From assembly GCA_025201705.1 (NCBI GenBank), contig MU616795.1:1-41625 (forward strand): a DNA stretch of 41,625 nt, given 5' to 3'. Below, piece by piece: positions 12,501-23,115 of the stretch. The notes under the pieces were generated by a model that saw only the letters and a list, made by a program, of their open reading frames with translations, searched no databases and had not been told where the DNA came from. This DNA comes from Dissophora ornata. Taxonomy: Eukaryota; Mortierellomycota; Mortierellomycetes; Mortierellales; Mortierellaceae. Position 1 is the first letter of the stretch. Each line of letters begins with the position of its first letter. The position numbers were made by a program, and so were the translations under genes.

Positions 12501-12903
12501 GCAAGGCAGCGCGATGTTCCTTTGTTTACCCCTTCGGTGTGTGTGTGTGATATAGCGATACAAAAAGAAAGACTCGTAGACATGGCACGATCCGTTGTCT
12601 CTTTGAACATGTAATAAATAAATCCAAATGCGACTTTCGCTAGAAATATAAACGACGCATGTTGTGGGGAAAAATTGCAAAACCAAAACGTGGCACAATG
12701 TGAGTGCGGTGCCAAGCGTCGACCAGAATCTTCGATTCTGCATCAATCGTCGACTCTGCATCAATCGTCGACTCTGCATCAAATCTCCGAGTGCTCCTTT
12801 CCCATTCCTTTTCATCTCCTTGTCTAATCATTCTTAACAATCCAAACCACTCTTTTCTTGTTTCCATCAATCTTGCCAAGCGTCGTTTTTTTTACAAATA
12901 TCT
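12501..12903. other. Intergenic between GDI1 and SARAF
   Basis: This holds the GDI1 3' UTR, with a short GT-dinucleotide run near 12538, a possible AATAAA near 12612, a small tandem repeat (12732-12781) and the pyrimidine-rich upstream region of the SARAF gene. No other gene is supported. Confidence 0.6.
12732..12781. repeat. 18-bp tandem repeat, about 2.8 copies
   Basis: The unit TCTGCATCAATCGTCGAC recurs with a period of 18 bp. It lies between GDI1 and SARAF, in noncoding DNA, and contains TCGA and GTCGAC palindromic cores. No function is evident. Confidence 0.85.
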
Positions 12904-14329
12904 ATGAAGTACCGCTTGCAAGGCCTCAGCCTTGCCACTCTCCTTGTCACCCTCACCCTTCTCTGGTCCGCACCAGTAACAGCCTTTGGTGGCAACGACA
13001 AGAAAGTCCTCCTAAAAGATGTCCAGACACTGACACTTCACCGAGGCAAAATGACGGCTGGACGGAGGACCAGTCCCGTCCCACAGTTGTCTTGTGTTGG
13101 AGGCAACGCGTGCGGACATTATGAGCCAGGTAAAATTTGCGGCTGCCTTCTTACCCATCATCCACTTTGCATACTCTTTATGACGGCGATTGACTGATAT
13201 ATCTGACCGTCTGTGGTCGACCCATTGCGCGTAATGATAGATGTGGTACAGTGCACCAATGCCGGATTTGATGGAAGTGATGTTCAGTGGAAATGCCAGG
13301 CAGATCTTCCACAGGACCTGCGATTTGGAGAATTAGATGTTTACTGCGAAGGTACAGGGAGCTCGAGTCCCTTGAACTATCAATGAGCTGAAGAATGCAA
13401 ATAACCGAGTACTGACGGTCTTCTCGCTATTCACTCGTCCACTCCCCAATTTCCCGATAGGCTACAATAATCCTGACGATCCATATGTTTTGAAAGGAAG
13501 CTGTGGGTTGGAATACAAATTGCATTACATCAACGTTCGTCACAAGCAGGACCACCCTCAGAGACAGACTAATTTCCAGCCATGGTCTGCTAAAGGTACA
13601 CACAGTAACAGCGTACAGGTGGAAGAAGACGATAGAATGATGATTTTGCTCCGCCCAGTGGGATGTCATGCTAATTCGGATCCTTGGTTTGTCACCCACA
13701 TCAAATGTATGACAACTTAGTAAAGAGAAAGTCGTGGATCGAAACCATTTACCTTTGGACTTGGATCAGTATTGTGGGCTTTATCCTTTATTCCTTTGTG
13801 AAAAACTGCTTCCAGCCCTTGGATCGCGGTGGACGACACGATCCCCCTCCACCTTACAGAGCCCCCGGAGGTGGCTCTGGCGGCGGCGGCGGTGGCGGCG
13901 GTAGTGGCGGAGACGGTCCTGGAGGTGGATGGGGTAGTGGATGGGATAACAACAACCATTATCGCAACAAGCCAACAGGTAAATATTGAATATTGCGCTA
14001 GCGATCGTAGAAGACACATGGATCAAATGATGCTTACCCATTATATTTTAATTCTTCCAGGTGGAACGGGGTACAGGCCAGGATTCTGGACCGGCGTCGG
14101 TGTCGGTGGGTTAGCAACGCACTTGGCTGCGAATAGAGACAGGCAGCGCGAATATGATCCTCGGCCGACCTATCCCTCGAGTTCCTCTTGGGGCTCATCT
14201 TCTTCGCAGCCTTCATCCGCTTTCGCTTCTCCTTCCGCAGGATATGGAGCCTCATCTCCGTCGTCTTCATCTTCGACCTCTGGACCCACACGAACTGCCA
14301 CTGGGTTTGGAGGAACACGACGTCGGTAG
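12904..14329 (+). CDS. SARAF (TMEM66) family ER membrane protein
   Basis: Five exons: 12904-13129, 13241-13351, 13461-13595, 13721-13978 and 14061-14329, giving 332 aa and ending in TAG. It has a signal peptide (hydrophobic LSLATLLVTLTLLW), then the SARAF luminal pattern: VLLKDVQTLTLHRG, PVPQLSCVGGNAC, VQCTNAGFDGSDVQWKC, and YVLKGSCGLEYKLHY, with conserved cysteines. One transmembrane helix follows at about 165-185 (IYLWTWISIVGFILY), then PPPPYR, a Gly-rich stretch and GFWTGVGVGG. The terminal GFGGTRRR is a family hallmark. Animal SARAF restrains store-operated calcium entry by acting on STIM at the ER. The luminal and cytosolic halves are both conserved here, so the protein is probably functional, but its fungal partner is unknown. 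Confidence 0.93.
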
Positions 14330-14350
14330 CTCCACAATGTAGTGTTACAA

Positions 14351-14356
14351 AATAAA
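14351..14356 (+). terminator. AATAAA polyadenylation signal of the SARAF gene
   Basis: AATAAA stands 22 bp after the SARAF stop codon, a suitable place for a fungal poly(A) signal. Confidence 0.5.
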
Positions 14357-14462
14357 GCGACACCGATAACTGACACTCAATCAACAATGCTTGAACAGGC
14401 ACAGTAACCCATGTTGCTCATGGTGGTGATATCAGAAAAATAATAATACTCTGGCAAGCAAA

Positions 14463-14468
14463 TTTATT
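14463..14468 (-). terminator. AATAAA polyadenylation signal of RPL19
   Basis: The minus-strand AATAAA is 27 bp past the RPL19 stop. With the SARAF signal it brackets a 165-bp convergent gap. Confidence 0.5.
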
Positions 14469-14494
14469 GTGTGAGGGAGAAAATAAAGACATAT

Positions 14495-15864
14495 TTACTT
14501 CTTCTCAGCAGTCTCAACACCAGTGAGAGCGGCGCGCTTCTCAGCAACGCGCTCGTTGCGGCGAGTGCGAGCAGCCTTGGTCTTGTTACGGTGAGCCTCG
14601 GCCTGGTCACTAATCAACTTGGCACGGAGCTTCTCGGCCTTGACCTTGTGGATGTACTCCATAAGGACGCGCTTGTTCTTGAAGACGTTACCCTTAGCCT
14701 TCATGTACAAGACGTGGTACAAGTGTCTGTCGATCTTGCCAGACTCGCGGTACTTGCGGAGAAGGCGACGGAGAACACGCTGGCGGCGCATCCAGATGAC
14801 GGTGGTGGGCATGCGGGCCTCGGCGGTACCCTGGCGCTTACCAGTGCCGTTGTGGCGACCGGCACGCTTGGCAGCGAGCTTCTCGCGGTGGCGGAAGAGC
14901 GAGTGCATGGTCTGGGGCTTCTTGATGATGAGGCCATCCTTGACGAGCTTGCGGATGTTCTGGCCTATGACGATTGATTGGTTTCAATTGTACCCAAAAA
15001 AAACGGGTGTCCTCGTATTAGCGCCTCCCATTTGTCTTAATTCTGCTGCATGTGGTGAAAACTCCTGCACCCCATGATTACTATGCGCAGTAACCTATCC
15101 CGAGCTAAAAACTGCGGCGAACAGACCCCCTTGCGCTATTATCGGCTGCTGTTAATGTTGCCAGCGAGTCCGGGAGGTCGAGTTCATAAGTGAAAAAATA
15201 TGGCACTCGTTGTCACGCGGATGCATGGGTGTCAACTGACGATAGCTGAACTGAACAACATTAGGGTCCTTGAAAAGAAAAGGTGCCGAGTTGGTTCCAC
15301 CACTGATTCATCCTGTGCTGGAATCCTGATGCACAGAGACGATGTCGCAGGTTTGTTGGTTCCTGAGTAGTTGTCTCTATCTTGATTCCTTGAATATCGC
15401 AAGACAATAAGGCTGCGAATTACTTACGGGAGTTGGCGTTGGCGATCTCGGTAACCTCGTTGGGGTCAAGCCAAATCTTGCGCTGACCGCACTTCAAGAC
15501 GGCGGCGGCCAAACGTTTCTGACTGCTCAAAGAAACCCTACAAAAACAATAACAGAAGGAGCACAGTCGAGTCAGAAAAAAAAAAAAAAAAAAAAGGCTG
15601 GTATAGCGAAAACACAAGAGTCGCCAACAATAAGAAGGGTCGATTCCATCCAGTGGTGTGCTTTGAGATTGTGCGCAGAAATAGATGAAGTCGAAAATGG
15701 GGGAAAATGTCCAATGCTGATTTCTAGTAATGTAAATCGTAGGATCAAATCGACGGCATCCGATTCGTTACTGATCGGACCCCGTAATCCTGGATCCATG
15801 CATGTCTTCTGTTTCCTATTGCCCTCCATGTGCACGAATTGAAGTTCCAGCTCCCAAGTTACAT
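14495..15864 (-). CDS. RPL19: 60S ribosomal protein L19 (eL19)
   Basis: Two long coding exons, 15537-15428 and 14964-14495, encode [19 protein letters not shown] through [16 protein letters not shown] to [12 protein letters not shown], the complete eL19 sequence. Exon 2 starts with a single G in the phase needed to complete an ATG. The only AT|GT donor upstream within 330 bp is at 15864-15863 (AAAAAT|GTAACT), so the start codon is probably split by an intron; this exon is inferred. The total is 193 aa, normal for eL19. The protein sits in the large subunit near the exit tunnel and forms an intersubunit bridge. A 20-A run (a T tract on the coding strand, 15576-15595) lies upstream of the intron 1 acceptor. 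The gene is head-to-head with RPS18. Confidence 0.96.
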
Positions 15865-16354
15865 TTTTGAGATGAGTTGAGGAAAAAAGGCCGAACAAAC
15901 AATCTCTGCGCAAGCAGTGAAAATAGCAGAGGAAACACTTTATCACGTGCATAATGTCTACGTCACACACGTACGTGACACGTGCTGCATCCGTCGGTTT
16001 CGAGCTCATTAGGCATGTTACTGCAGGGAATTCTTTCTCCTCCTCTTACAATTCCAATATGGAAAGTGCCCGCTACAGAGAGAAATTGCGTTCGTGCTGT
16101 AGCCCATCCATCCAACCATCGATCGATACAACCAACCCATCTATCAGAATGCAATTCAGGATCGACTGCAACCCATAGACCAACAGTGGAGAATTCATGT
16201 CCAAAATAGAAATTAACATCGTCGATACACCGGGAAATCAGCAACTGGAACCTACACTTGATGGATTGCCCCAGGGAGGAAACTATCATGAAGCGATCAC
16301 CTAATTAACACTGGAACCCACTTTGCACCTTCTTTTATTGTCGTACGTCAACAG
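15865..16354. promoter_or_regulatory. Divergent promoter region of RPL19 / RPS18 with CACGTG cluster
   Basis: Two E-box sites CACGTG (15944-15949 and 15979-15984) flank a perfect 10-bp palindrome CACGTACGTG (15968-15977), all within 41 bp between the two ribosomal protein genes. CACGTG is the core bound by bHLH factors such as Cbf1/Tye7-type proteins. Shared control of the gene pair is inferred. The right part of this interval also holds the unresolved first exon and intron of RPS18. Confidence 0.5.
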
Positions 16355-17323
16355 TCTCTCCTTGTTCCTGAGAAAGGCCAGTTCCAGCACATTCTTCGTG
16401 TTCTTAACACGAACGTGGAGGGCAAGACCAAGATCATGTTCGCCATGGTAAGGCAGACCCAACATCCTTTATTGTCTGTGTGAGTAGCAATACAGTTGAG
16501 TCCTGCTGCTAACAAAATTGCCTCGTTAACTGCTTCGGCTCTTATAGACTAACATCAAGGGTGTCGGTCGTCGTTATGCCAACTTGGTCTGCAAGAAGGC
16601 TGATATCGACTTGAAGAAGAGGTGCGTCCCGTGAGAAACACGACCGATCACAATAGCAGCAGGAACATATACAGGATGCCAAGGATGTCATAGACAGGAC
16701 ATAAGAGTCCCCCCCCCCCATCATAACACACTTGAGCGATGATCAGATCCAGTGGACAAGGACAGTTCATGGAAGAGATGTTAAACTGAAATTGATTGCT
16801 TTCAACCTCGGACTGAATGAAGAAAGAATGAGACTCGCTGGATCGACAGAAGCTGCGCTATATCATTCACAGGAACTATGTCTGCCTATGTCAGCTCTCA
16901 GCCCGAATTATGCATGCTTCACAGGACTTGCTTGTGTTCAGTCTTTCAGGAACTATCAAAACATCCCCGTTGCTTGAAGCGTTAGGCTGACAAGGAGCGA
17001 TGTTTTTATATGTACTACTTGTATTTAGAGCTGGTGAGCTCACCAACGAAGAGCTCGAGCGCCTCGTCACCATCATGCAAAACCCCACCCAGTACAAGGT
17101 TCCCCAGTGGTTCCTCAACAGACAGAAGAACTTTGTCGACGGCAAGTACACCCAGCTCTTGGCCAACGGTCTTGACAACCAGATGCGTGAGGACTTGGAG
17201 CGCCTCAAGAAGATCCGTGCCCATCGTGGTCTCCGTCACTACTGGGGTGTCCGTGTCCGTGGTCAGCACACCAAGACCACTGGTCGTCGCGGTCGCGTCG
17301 TCGGTGTCTCCAAGAAGAAGTAA
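16355..17323 (+). CDS. RPS18: 40S ribosomal protein S18 (uS13), first exon unresolved
   Basis: Three exons are certain: 16355-16447 ([19 protein letters not shown]), 16548-16621 ([17 protein letters not shown]) and 17029-17323 ([19 protein letters not shown] to [13 protein letters not shown]). They encode 153 residues covering all of uS13 except the initiator Met. uS13 lies in the head of the small subunit and contacts the P-site tRNA. Exon 16355 begins exactly at the Ser that follows Met in other eukaryotes, so exon 1 should end in ATG, but I find no ATG followed by GT upstream. One possibility is ATG at 15954 with a 7-codon exon ending at 15974 before GTGACA, which would overlap the E-box cluster and is weak. 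The 407-bp last intron contains a run of ten C. Confidence 0.94.
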
Positions 17324-18285
17324 ATCGTAAGTTTTAGTTGCGAGGAATTGAAGCTCCCATTGTGCCTTTGGCTCAAGGGATGGACATACATACTCAATAC
17401 AATACCTAAAATGATGCTTGAAAAACTTATCTACATTGTCCGAACCTTTATGTGGACAATTTCCTTTTCCTGATTTTTTTTGAACCTGAGCGCTACCCTG
17501 TCAGCACTCACAACCTGAAGCACAGACTTATTCGTATTGACGCTGTTACTGATCTGCAACTTTTCTTTGGTTGTACGACGATAGATCTCAATCGATTTAT
17601 TCATTGTTCTTGGACATTCGTTGTACTTTTCAAGGAAATAAACAACGCTATTGTCAAAAACAACACGCAGTGATCCATGCCATTCGCGGCATCAACTGTG
17701 CATCCATATGTAGTCTGTGTCTATGCGTGTGAAATTCTGGCTATGTAGTTGTCCAGTTCATTAGATGGACAGAAAAAATGGCGGTTGTAACACAAAGGTG
17801 GTGCGTGCCTTTCGGGGCCAGAGAGAAGTTCCTCCCTGTGCGCTCGTGTGTGCCCCCCTGCTGCGTGACATGTTTGTCGCCCTGCACTGTCTTCTAGTAC
17901 ACCCCCTTTTACGACTGTATTCCGATCCATGCTTTTCTTCTGGAGAGCAAGAGTAGTCAGTGATACTCAAAACAATATTAGGCATGGGAATGGCGTGAGC
18001 AATTGAACAGCAGACTGGGAAGAACAGGAGAAACTAAGGCGACAAGGTCCCCTTTTTTCGCTGGGCCAGAGTGAGAATGTGTCGAGAACATGAATGCCAA
18101 GTCCTCTTTGCATCAAATCCCATTGCACTCTCGTCAACCTGCTCTTTTCGTGCTCCTCATTCCTACACGTTCACTAGCCACTGCCCTCCCTGTCTCCCTG
18201 CACCAACCATCTCGGGTGCACTTTGTCCTTGCTGGATATTTCCATCATCTCAAAGAACCTCCGCACAGCGTTGGGTGAGCAAGAC
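17324..18285. other. Intergenic between RPS18 and the RBR ligase gene
   Basis: A 962-bp gap. It has an AATAAA at 17637-17642, possibly the RPS18 poly(A) signal. Nearer the RBR gene the plus strand becomes pyrimidine-rich (18140-18240), consistent with a transcription start region. Short open frames here show no coding character. Confidence 0.6.
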
Positions 18286-21200
18286 ATGACCCATACGACA
18301 CGTCAAGACCACCCCTCATCCTCCACCACCTCTTCTCCTTTGACATCCTTGTCCCCGCTATCCCCTTCAGACTCTTCAAAGGAGCACGCCTCGGCTGCAA
18401 TTGTAGCGGCGGCCATAGCTGGTCAAGTAGGCACTGAGGACCATGCCAAACGCGCGGTCGACATGCAGGTCGCGCAAGCGGGCGATGCACCGCTCGTCGA
18501 GAACAGCAGCGGCTATAGTTATTCGCAGTCCCAGTCTGCACACGCGCAGGACAGCAGCAACGACTTCAATGGCTTGCACAGGAACGTGAAAGTGGCCAAA
18601 GTGGCCAAAAGCCCCTCGTCGTCGTTGTCCCTGTCCTTGTCGACCTCTCGTGCTTCCTCTTTCGCCTCTTCCTCGACTTCTTCCCCGGCTGCCACCGTCG
18701 TTTCTGCTGCGAACCACCCTTCTTCTTTGATTTCCTCGACTTTGCTCCCCACTTTGCCTTTCCTAGCCCCGTCTTCCACACCTTCTCCGGTCCTCATTGC
18801 CCATTCTCCTCATTCACTCACCCACTCCCCGCCTCCACCTTCTTTTCCCTCGAGCTCAGCCAACTCGCCGGCCATATCCACAGCTCAGCAGCTGGACCCA
18901 AAAGCTGCCTCAGTTAGCTTGCGCCTCCCCATCATTCTCTCTCATTCCCCCTCTCAGACTCAGACTCATTCCCTCTCCCGTTCAGTCAACCTCCAGTCAC
19001 GCCGTGCAGACGCTCTTGTGGCCAAGCCTACTTCTCCCTTCCCCGACGCTCTCACTTTTACAAACGTGGAACCATCCTTTGCTTTCCACACGGCTCTGCT
19101 GCTTGGATTAAACTCGTCCCCTCTAAGGCTCGCTTTGTCAGTCCCGCTGGTGTATTTCTGCTCCCCCCTCGACCTGTACCTGGACGATTTCAGATACTTG
19201 TCCTTTCAGAGCCTCGTTGCTGCATACACCCTACCGCTACTTTGGATCTTCGCCCCAGGACTTGGACTCCTCCTAAGCGTCTTCCAGGGTTTTAGCTTGC
19301 TTGCTGCGGGTATCGCCTCGTTTTCCACCGATCTAGAGCTGACACCAAAGAAAATGGATCCGTATTCCTCCCTTTCGGCATCATCATCCTCCCCTCCATC
19401 CTCGTCGCAAAATCAGCTGCGCCATGACTCGACCAGTGTACATCACCGCGTGCCCATGCCTGATAATGCCGGCACCTTAATACTGCACCACAACCACACA
19501 CCTGCGAATCACCATCACCACGACCATAACAATACTGCCGGTAGTAGCTCCCGGAGCCGTCTTCTGGCAGACTCGCCGCATCAGCCCTACATCTTCAGCG
19601 CATCGCAACAAGGACAAGACAGCAACTTGGCGCCCCACCTCAACCATAGTCACAGTCACAGTGGACACGGCTTTGACCAATTGTCACATGAGTATGACGG
19701 GGACGAGGCGCTAGATGGGGATGAGGATCGACAGAGCGACGAAGGCTCTGAGGGCGAACCTGGCTTCAACGAAATAGAGTTCTGGCTACAGCGGTGCTCG
19801 ATCTGCTTTGATGCACGCCTGGACTTTTGTCTTGAGTACTGTCGTGATCAATTTTGTCGCGACTGTTTCCAGCGGTAAGGAAAAAAATGAAAGGAAAGCG
19901 GAATGTCATTTGATTTACGTGCATCTGATTGGACCAGACGGGCCTCGCTGATTAGCCGCTGTTCCTATCACAGCCTGCCTACGCTTTTTCCTACACCACG
20001 CACCACGCGTAGACTGCATCAAATTGCAGATCACACGGACAACGGCTCTCTCTCTCTCAAAACCCAAATCTCAATGCTCATTGCAGGATACCGACCGGGA
20101 CTGCAGTGGACACTAACTGACTGACTTGTGCATATGTTTCCTGTACTGACCATCATCCTCACAATGCCCTTGTCTATCGATAGATATGTCAAGGAGGTAG
20201 TCAGCAACTCCTGGGGACTTAATGTGACAAAGATCAAGTGCCCTGTCTGCCAAGATGTAATCTCACTCTCAGAATGGACCCAGGTACGTATGCCCTTCAA
20301 TGCTGTACTCTTGCTATCGGTGCAAATATCCAGACTCACAGATGTCTATGTACCTTGAACCGCACGCTATTCACTATCTTAGTACGTGGATCAGTCCACG
20401 CTGGCACAGTATCAGCAATATAACCAGCCATACCGCTCCTTTTCGCGGTTTTGCAACGATTGTGAACACGAACTGGTCATATCTGAGGTCGATCGGGCAG
20501 TGATTGGCCTCCCTGTCCGGGATCTAGTACCTATTTTCGATCGAATGTCAGTTGATCTTAAGGCACTCTTAATCCTGGGAGGCATGAACCCTGATGACCC
20601 TATTTCAGTTTCATCATCGTCGTCGTCATCAAGCAATCTGCCGCATACGAAACCTAAGCGGCGCTCCAGTCATTCAATACGTGACACGCTTGCGCGCGAA
20701 ATCGTGCAAAAGTTTGCAGATGACTATCAATCCTACTGCGGGGTCTCTCAGGGAGCTCAAGTCAGCTTACCATCCAAGGCACAGTCGCACTTTTCAAATC
20801 TTGCGCTTCGCACATTTGGAAGTCCTTTTACTCAGCCTCTGCCTCTGCCGATAACTGGACAGCGGCTCTCGACATCTTCACAGGCTCAACAACAACCAGT
20901 AGCCTCGCCCATACCATCCTCGACACAACAGCCTCAGAACCCCCCGCCAAGGACAAGCTCACATTCTGCACAGGACCTGATTAGTAACCACCCTCTAAGT
21001 GCTATCTTTCAACGCAGGCAACATACCTCTAGGTCGATTGGAGTGCTGGAGATGTACAAGTCTCTGATGATGTCTCTGCTTGACCTCTTTGATCTCAACC
21101 GAAAAGATCAAGAGGATACTACAGGGAATATCATTCGCATCGATAAGCGAACTGGAGAAACCGAGAACAGCGAAACATCCCCAGTGATCCTCAGTCACGG

Positions 21201-22379
21201 TGCTGTTGTACAGGATTTGGCGCCAGGTGGCGAGGGTGAAGGAACCGGAAGGGTTGACACAACAGAGCAGCCGGTGGTGGAGGCTGAGGCAGAAGACGAA
21301 AGTACCTCTGCGGACGCAATAAATCTCAAGCGCAAAGGGCCACTTGATTCGATGTCCCGGCGACCAAAGAGGACACGCCCTGGTCGATCTGGAGTAACGA
21401 CAAGAGCTGAAGGCAAACGACAGGTAGAGATCAAGAAGGCTCTTGTGCGTCTCAGTAAGCGACTATCAAGTATAGAAACCCGTCCAGAGCAGTGGAAGGA
21501 ATTGCAATTCCTCCATGTGCGGTGGCTGCGATGGGACTGGTGGTAAGCACTAATTTCGTGTGGAAGTGTGTATTCTTTTATTCAGGCATGTCTTTTACTG
21601 TCGCTAAATTATATGTCTATACAATGTTCTTAGCAACCACTGCAACCAAGAATTATGTCTGCAGTGCGGCGTGTCTTCGCACCATGAATCTCAGGACTGC
21701 TCTGACTATATGAGATCGCTGATTGCTGGAAATAACGAAGCGTCGAGTTCTCAAAGAAGATGCTCAGCCAAGACAGGAGAGTTACTGCCATCAAAAAAGA
21801 ATGATTTCCCATCCATGACTTCTTTGAAAGGCAAGGGCCGATCCGAACTAGATGCAAATACAATTCAGTGGAAACTCGCCAACACCAATCCGTGCCCGAA
21901 TTGCTGCATATTGATCCACAGAGACGATGGCTGCAACAAAGTCGACTGCATGCTCTGCGGATATCGCTTCTGCTGGATCTGTCGAGAAGCCTGGGGCGCT
22001 GCATGCGGCTTTTTCAAGTGTGGTCGGCAAGCTGCAGTTGTTGATTCACCCAACGCGGATGGAATGTATGCCTCTATGGATGTTTCGCGTGGGGAGGATC
22101 AGATCCCGCCCCTCGATGTATCCCACCACCTCACAGGCGATGCAGATCAAGGCCAGGCTGGCACTGGCGCTTCTCCGCAAGACCAGAGACGGAACCGCGC
22201 TGAAAACGTCGCTGGAGTGATATCTGAGATGGTATGGTACTGATTGTCAACATACGGTTATATGGTTTGGAACTGCAAGACATTGCGCTAACAGGTATAT
22301 ACTTTACCCTCGACTACTATAGCCAGAGATCGGTGTGCCCAATGTGTTTGTTATCCACACCAAGAGATCGCGTGCATGA
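18286..22379 (+). CDS. RBR (RING-IBR-RING) E3 ubiquitin ligase, large, with hydrophobic segment
   Basis: Five exons: 18286-19874, 20184-20283, 20383-21542, 21634-22231 and 22323-22379, about 1167 aa. The N-terminal 260 residues are Ser/Pro-rich. Residues about 265-348 are strongly hydrophobic (LALSVPLVYFC, LPLLWIFAPGLGLLLSVF), probably two or three membrane segments; then come His-rich and acidic stretches. RING1 begins at Cys504 (CSICFDARLDFCLEYCRDQFC, then KCPVCQ). Cys/His-rich middle elements follow (FCNDCEHE; CNHCNQELCLQCG), separated by a disordered insert of about 380 residues. RING2 (CPNCCILIHRDDGC to FCWICREAW, 1037-1079) has Cys1050 in the catalytic position. Such ligases pass ubiquitin through that cysteine. 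The last exon (PEIGVPNVFVIHTKRSRA) is my preferred join; the frame could instead end at 22243. ATG 18286 is the first Met in frame. Confidence 0.85.
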
Positions 22380-22524
22380 ATCACACACAACGCGCGCAGA
22401 GCAATTAGATTCGAGTATTGTCCTAAAAAAGGAAAAAAGTACAGCAGCAGTCCTCCATAAACAAATCCCTACAAGCTCCTCTGTCACTTCACATTACATT
22501 CCCTCATTCCTCTAAACCAAGTAT

Positions 22525-23115
22525 ATGGCCATTTTCCACATGGACGTTGCAGACAACACCGTAGCCCTTGTGACCAAGCACTGTGGTCTCCAGTTGGAGC
22601 TGTACCAGAAGTGCGTCACTCAGAATCCAGAGAACTGGGACATGAAGTGCATCACCCAAAAAAGAGCTCTGGCGAAGTGTTCCGAGGACAAGTACGCGCC
22701 ATTTATTTGCCTCACTATCATCTACACCCTCGCCGTTTTGGTCGCTCCATACTCTCTGTCGTCCCTGAAAGAACAGTTTAATGTTGTTCGATTTGGCGTA
22801 TTCCGATGCCTAGTGCCTATGGATCTAATTACCATCGTCTCCTCTTGTCGATGAAATAGTGTCCCTATCATCAAGCATGTTAAGGAAATGTGCGATCCTT
22901 TTATCAGGGACTACGACGCCTGTGTGATGAAGAACCAACAGGACCCCACCGTCTGCCTTGAGTCGCTCAAGCGGCTGTTCCATTGCACAGAAGAGCATGG
23001 GAAGCTGCCTCCAACAGGACCTCCTCGCGCTAATTCGTCATCATCATCACCATCGGATGCGAAGGAGAAACCTGCAGGAACTGGATATGGATATAGAGGA
23101 GGAGTGCAGAAATAG
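22525..23115 (+). CDS. Twin CX9C mitochondrial protein, CHCHD5/Mix14 type
   Basis: Two exons, 22525-22691 and 22860-23115, give 140 aa. Four CX9C motifs form two CHCH hairpins: Cys20-Cys30 and Cys42-Cys52, then Cys67-Cys77 and Cys87-Cys97, each with exactly nine residues between. Spacing and the segments ALVTKHCGLQLELY, NPENW and PIIKHVKEMCDPF match CHCHD5 of animals and Mix14/Mic14 of yeast. These are small intermembrane-space proteins imported and oxidised by the Mia40 relay. Their exact role is unclear. A Ser/Lys-rich tail ends in GYGYRGGVQK. Met6 (22540) is an alternative start. Only 145 bp separate it from the upstream RBR gene on the same strand. Confidence 0.87.

Noticed and set aside
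14965..15427. Search for an intronic snoRNA in RPL19 intron 2
   Set aside because: No D box (CTGA) occurs on the transcribed strand of this intron.
16622..17028. Possible box C/D snoRNA in the last RPS18 intron (GCGATGATC near 16736 with CTGA near 16787 and 16812)
   Set aside because: Box C has a mismatch, no convincing terminal stem was found and no rRNA complementarity was recognised.
17721..17985. Short open frames on both strands between RPS18 and the RBR gene
   Set aside because: Overlapping frames of similar length on both strands without coding character; treated as noncoding.
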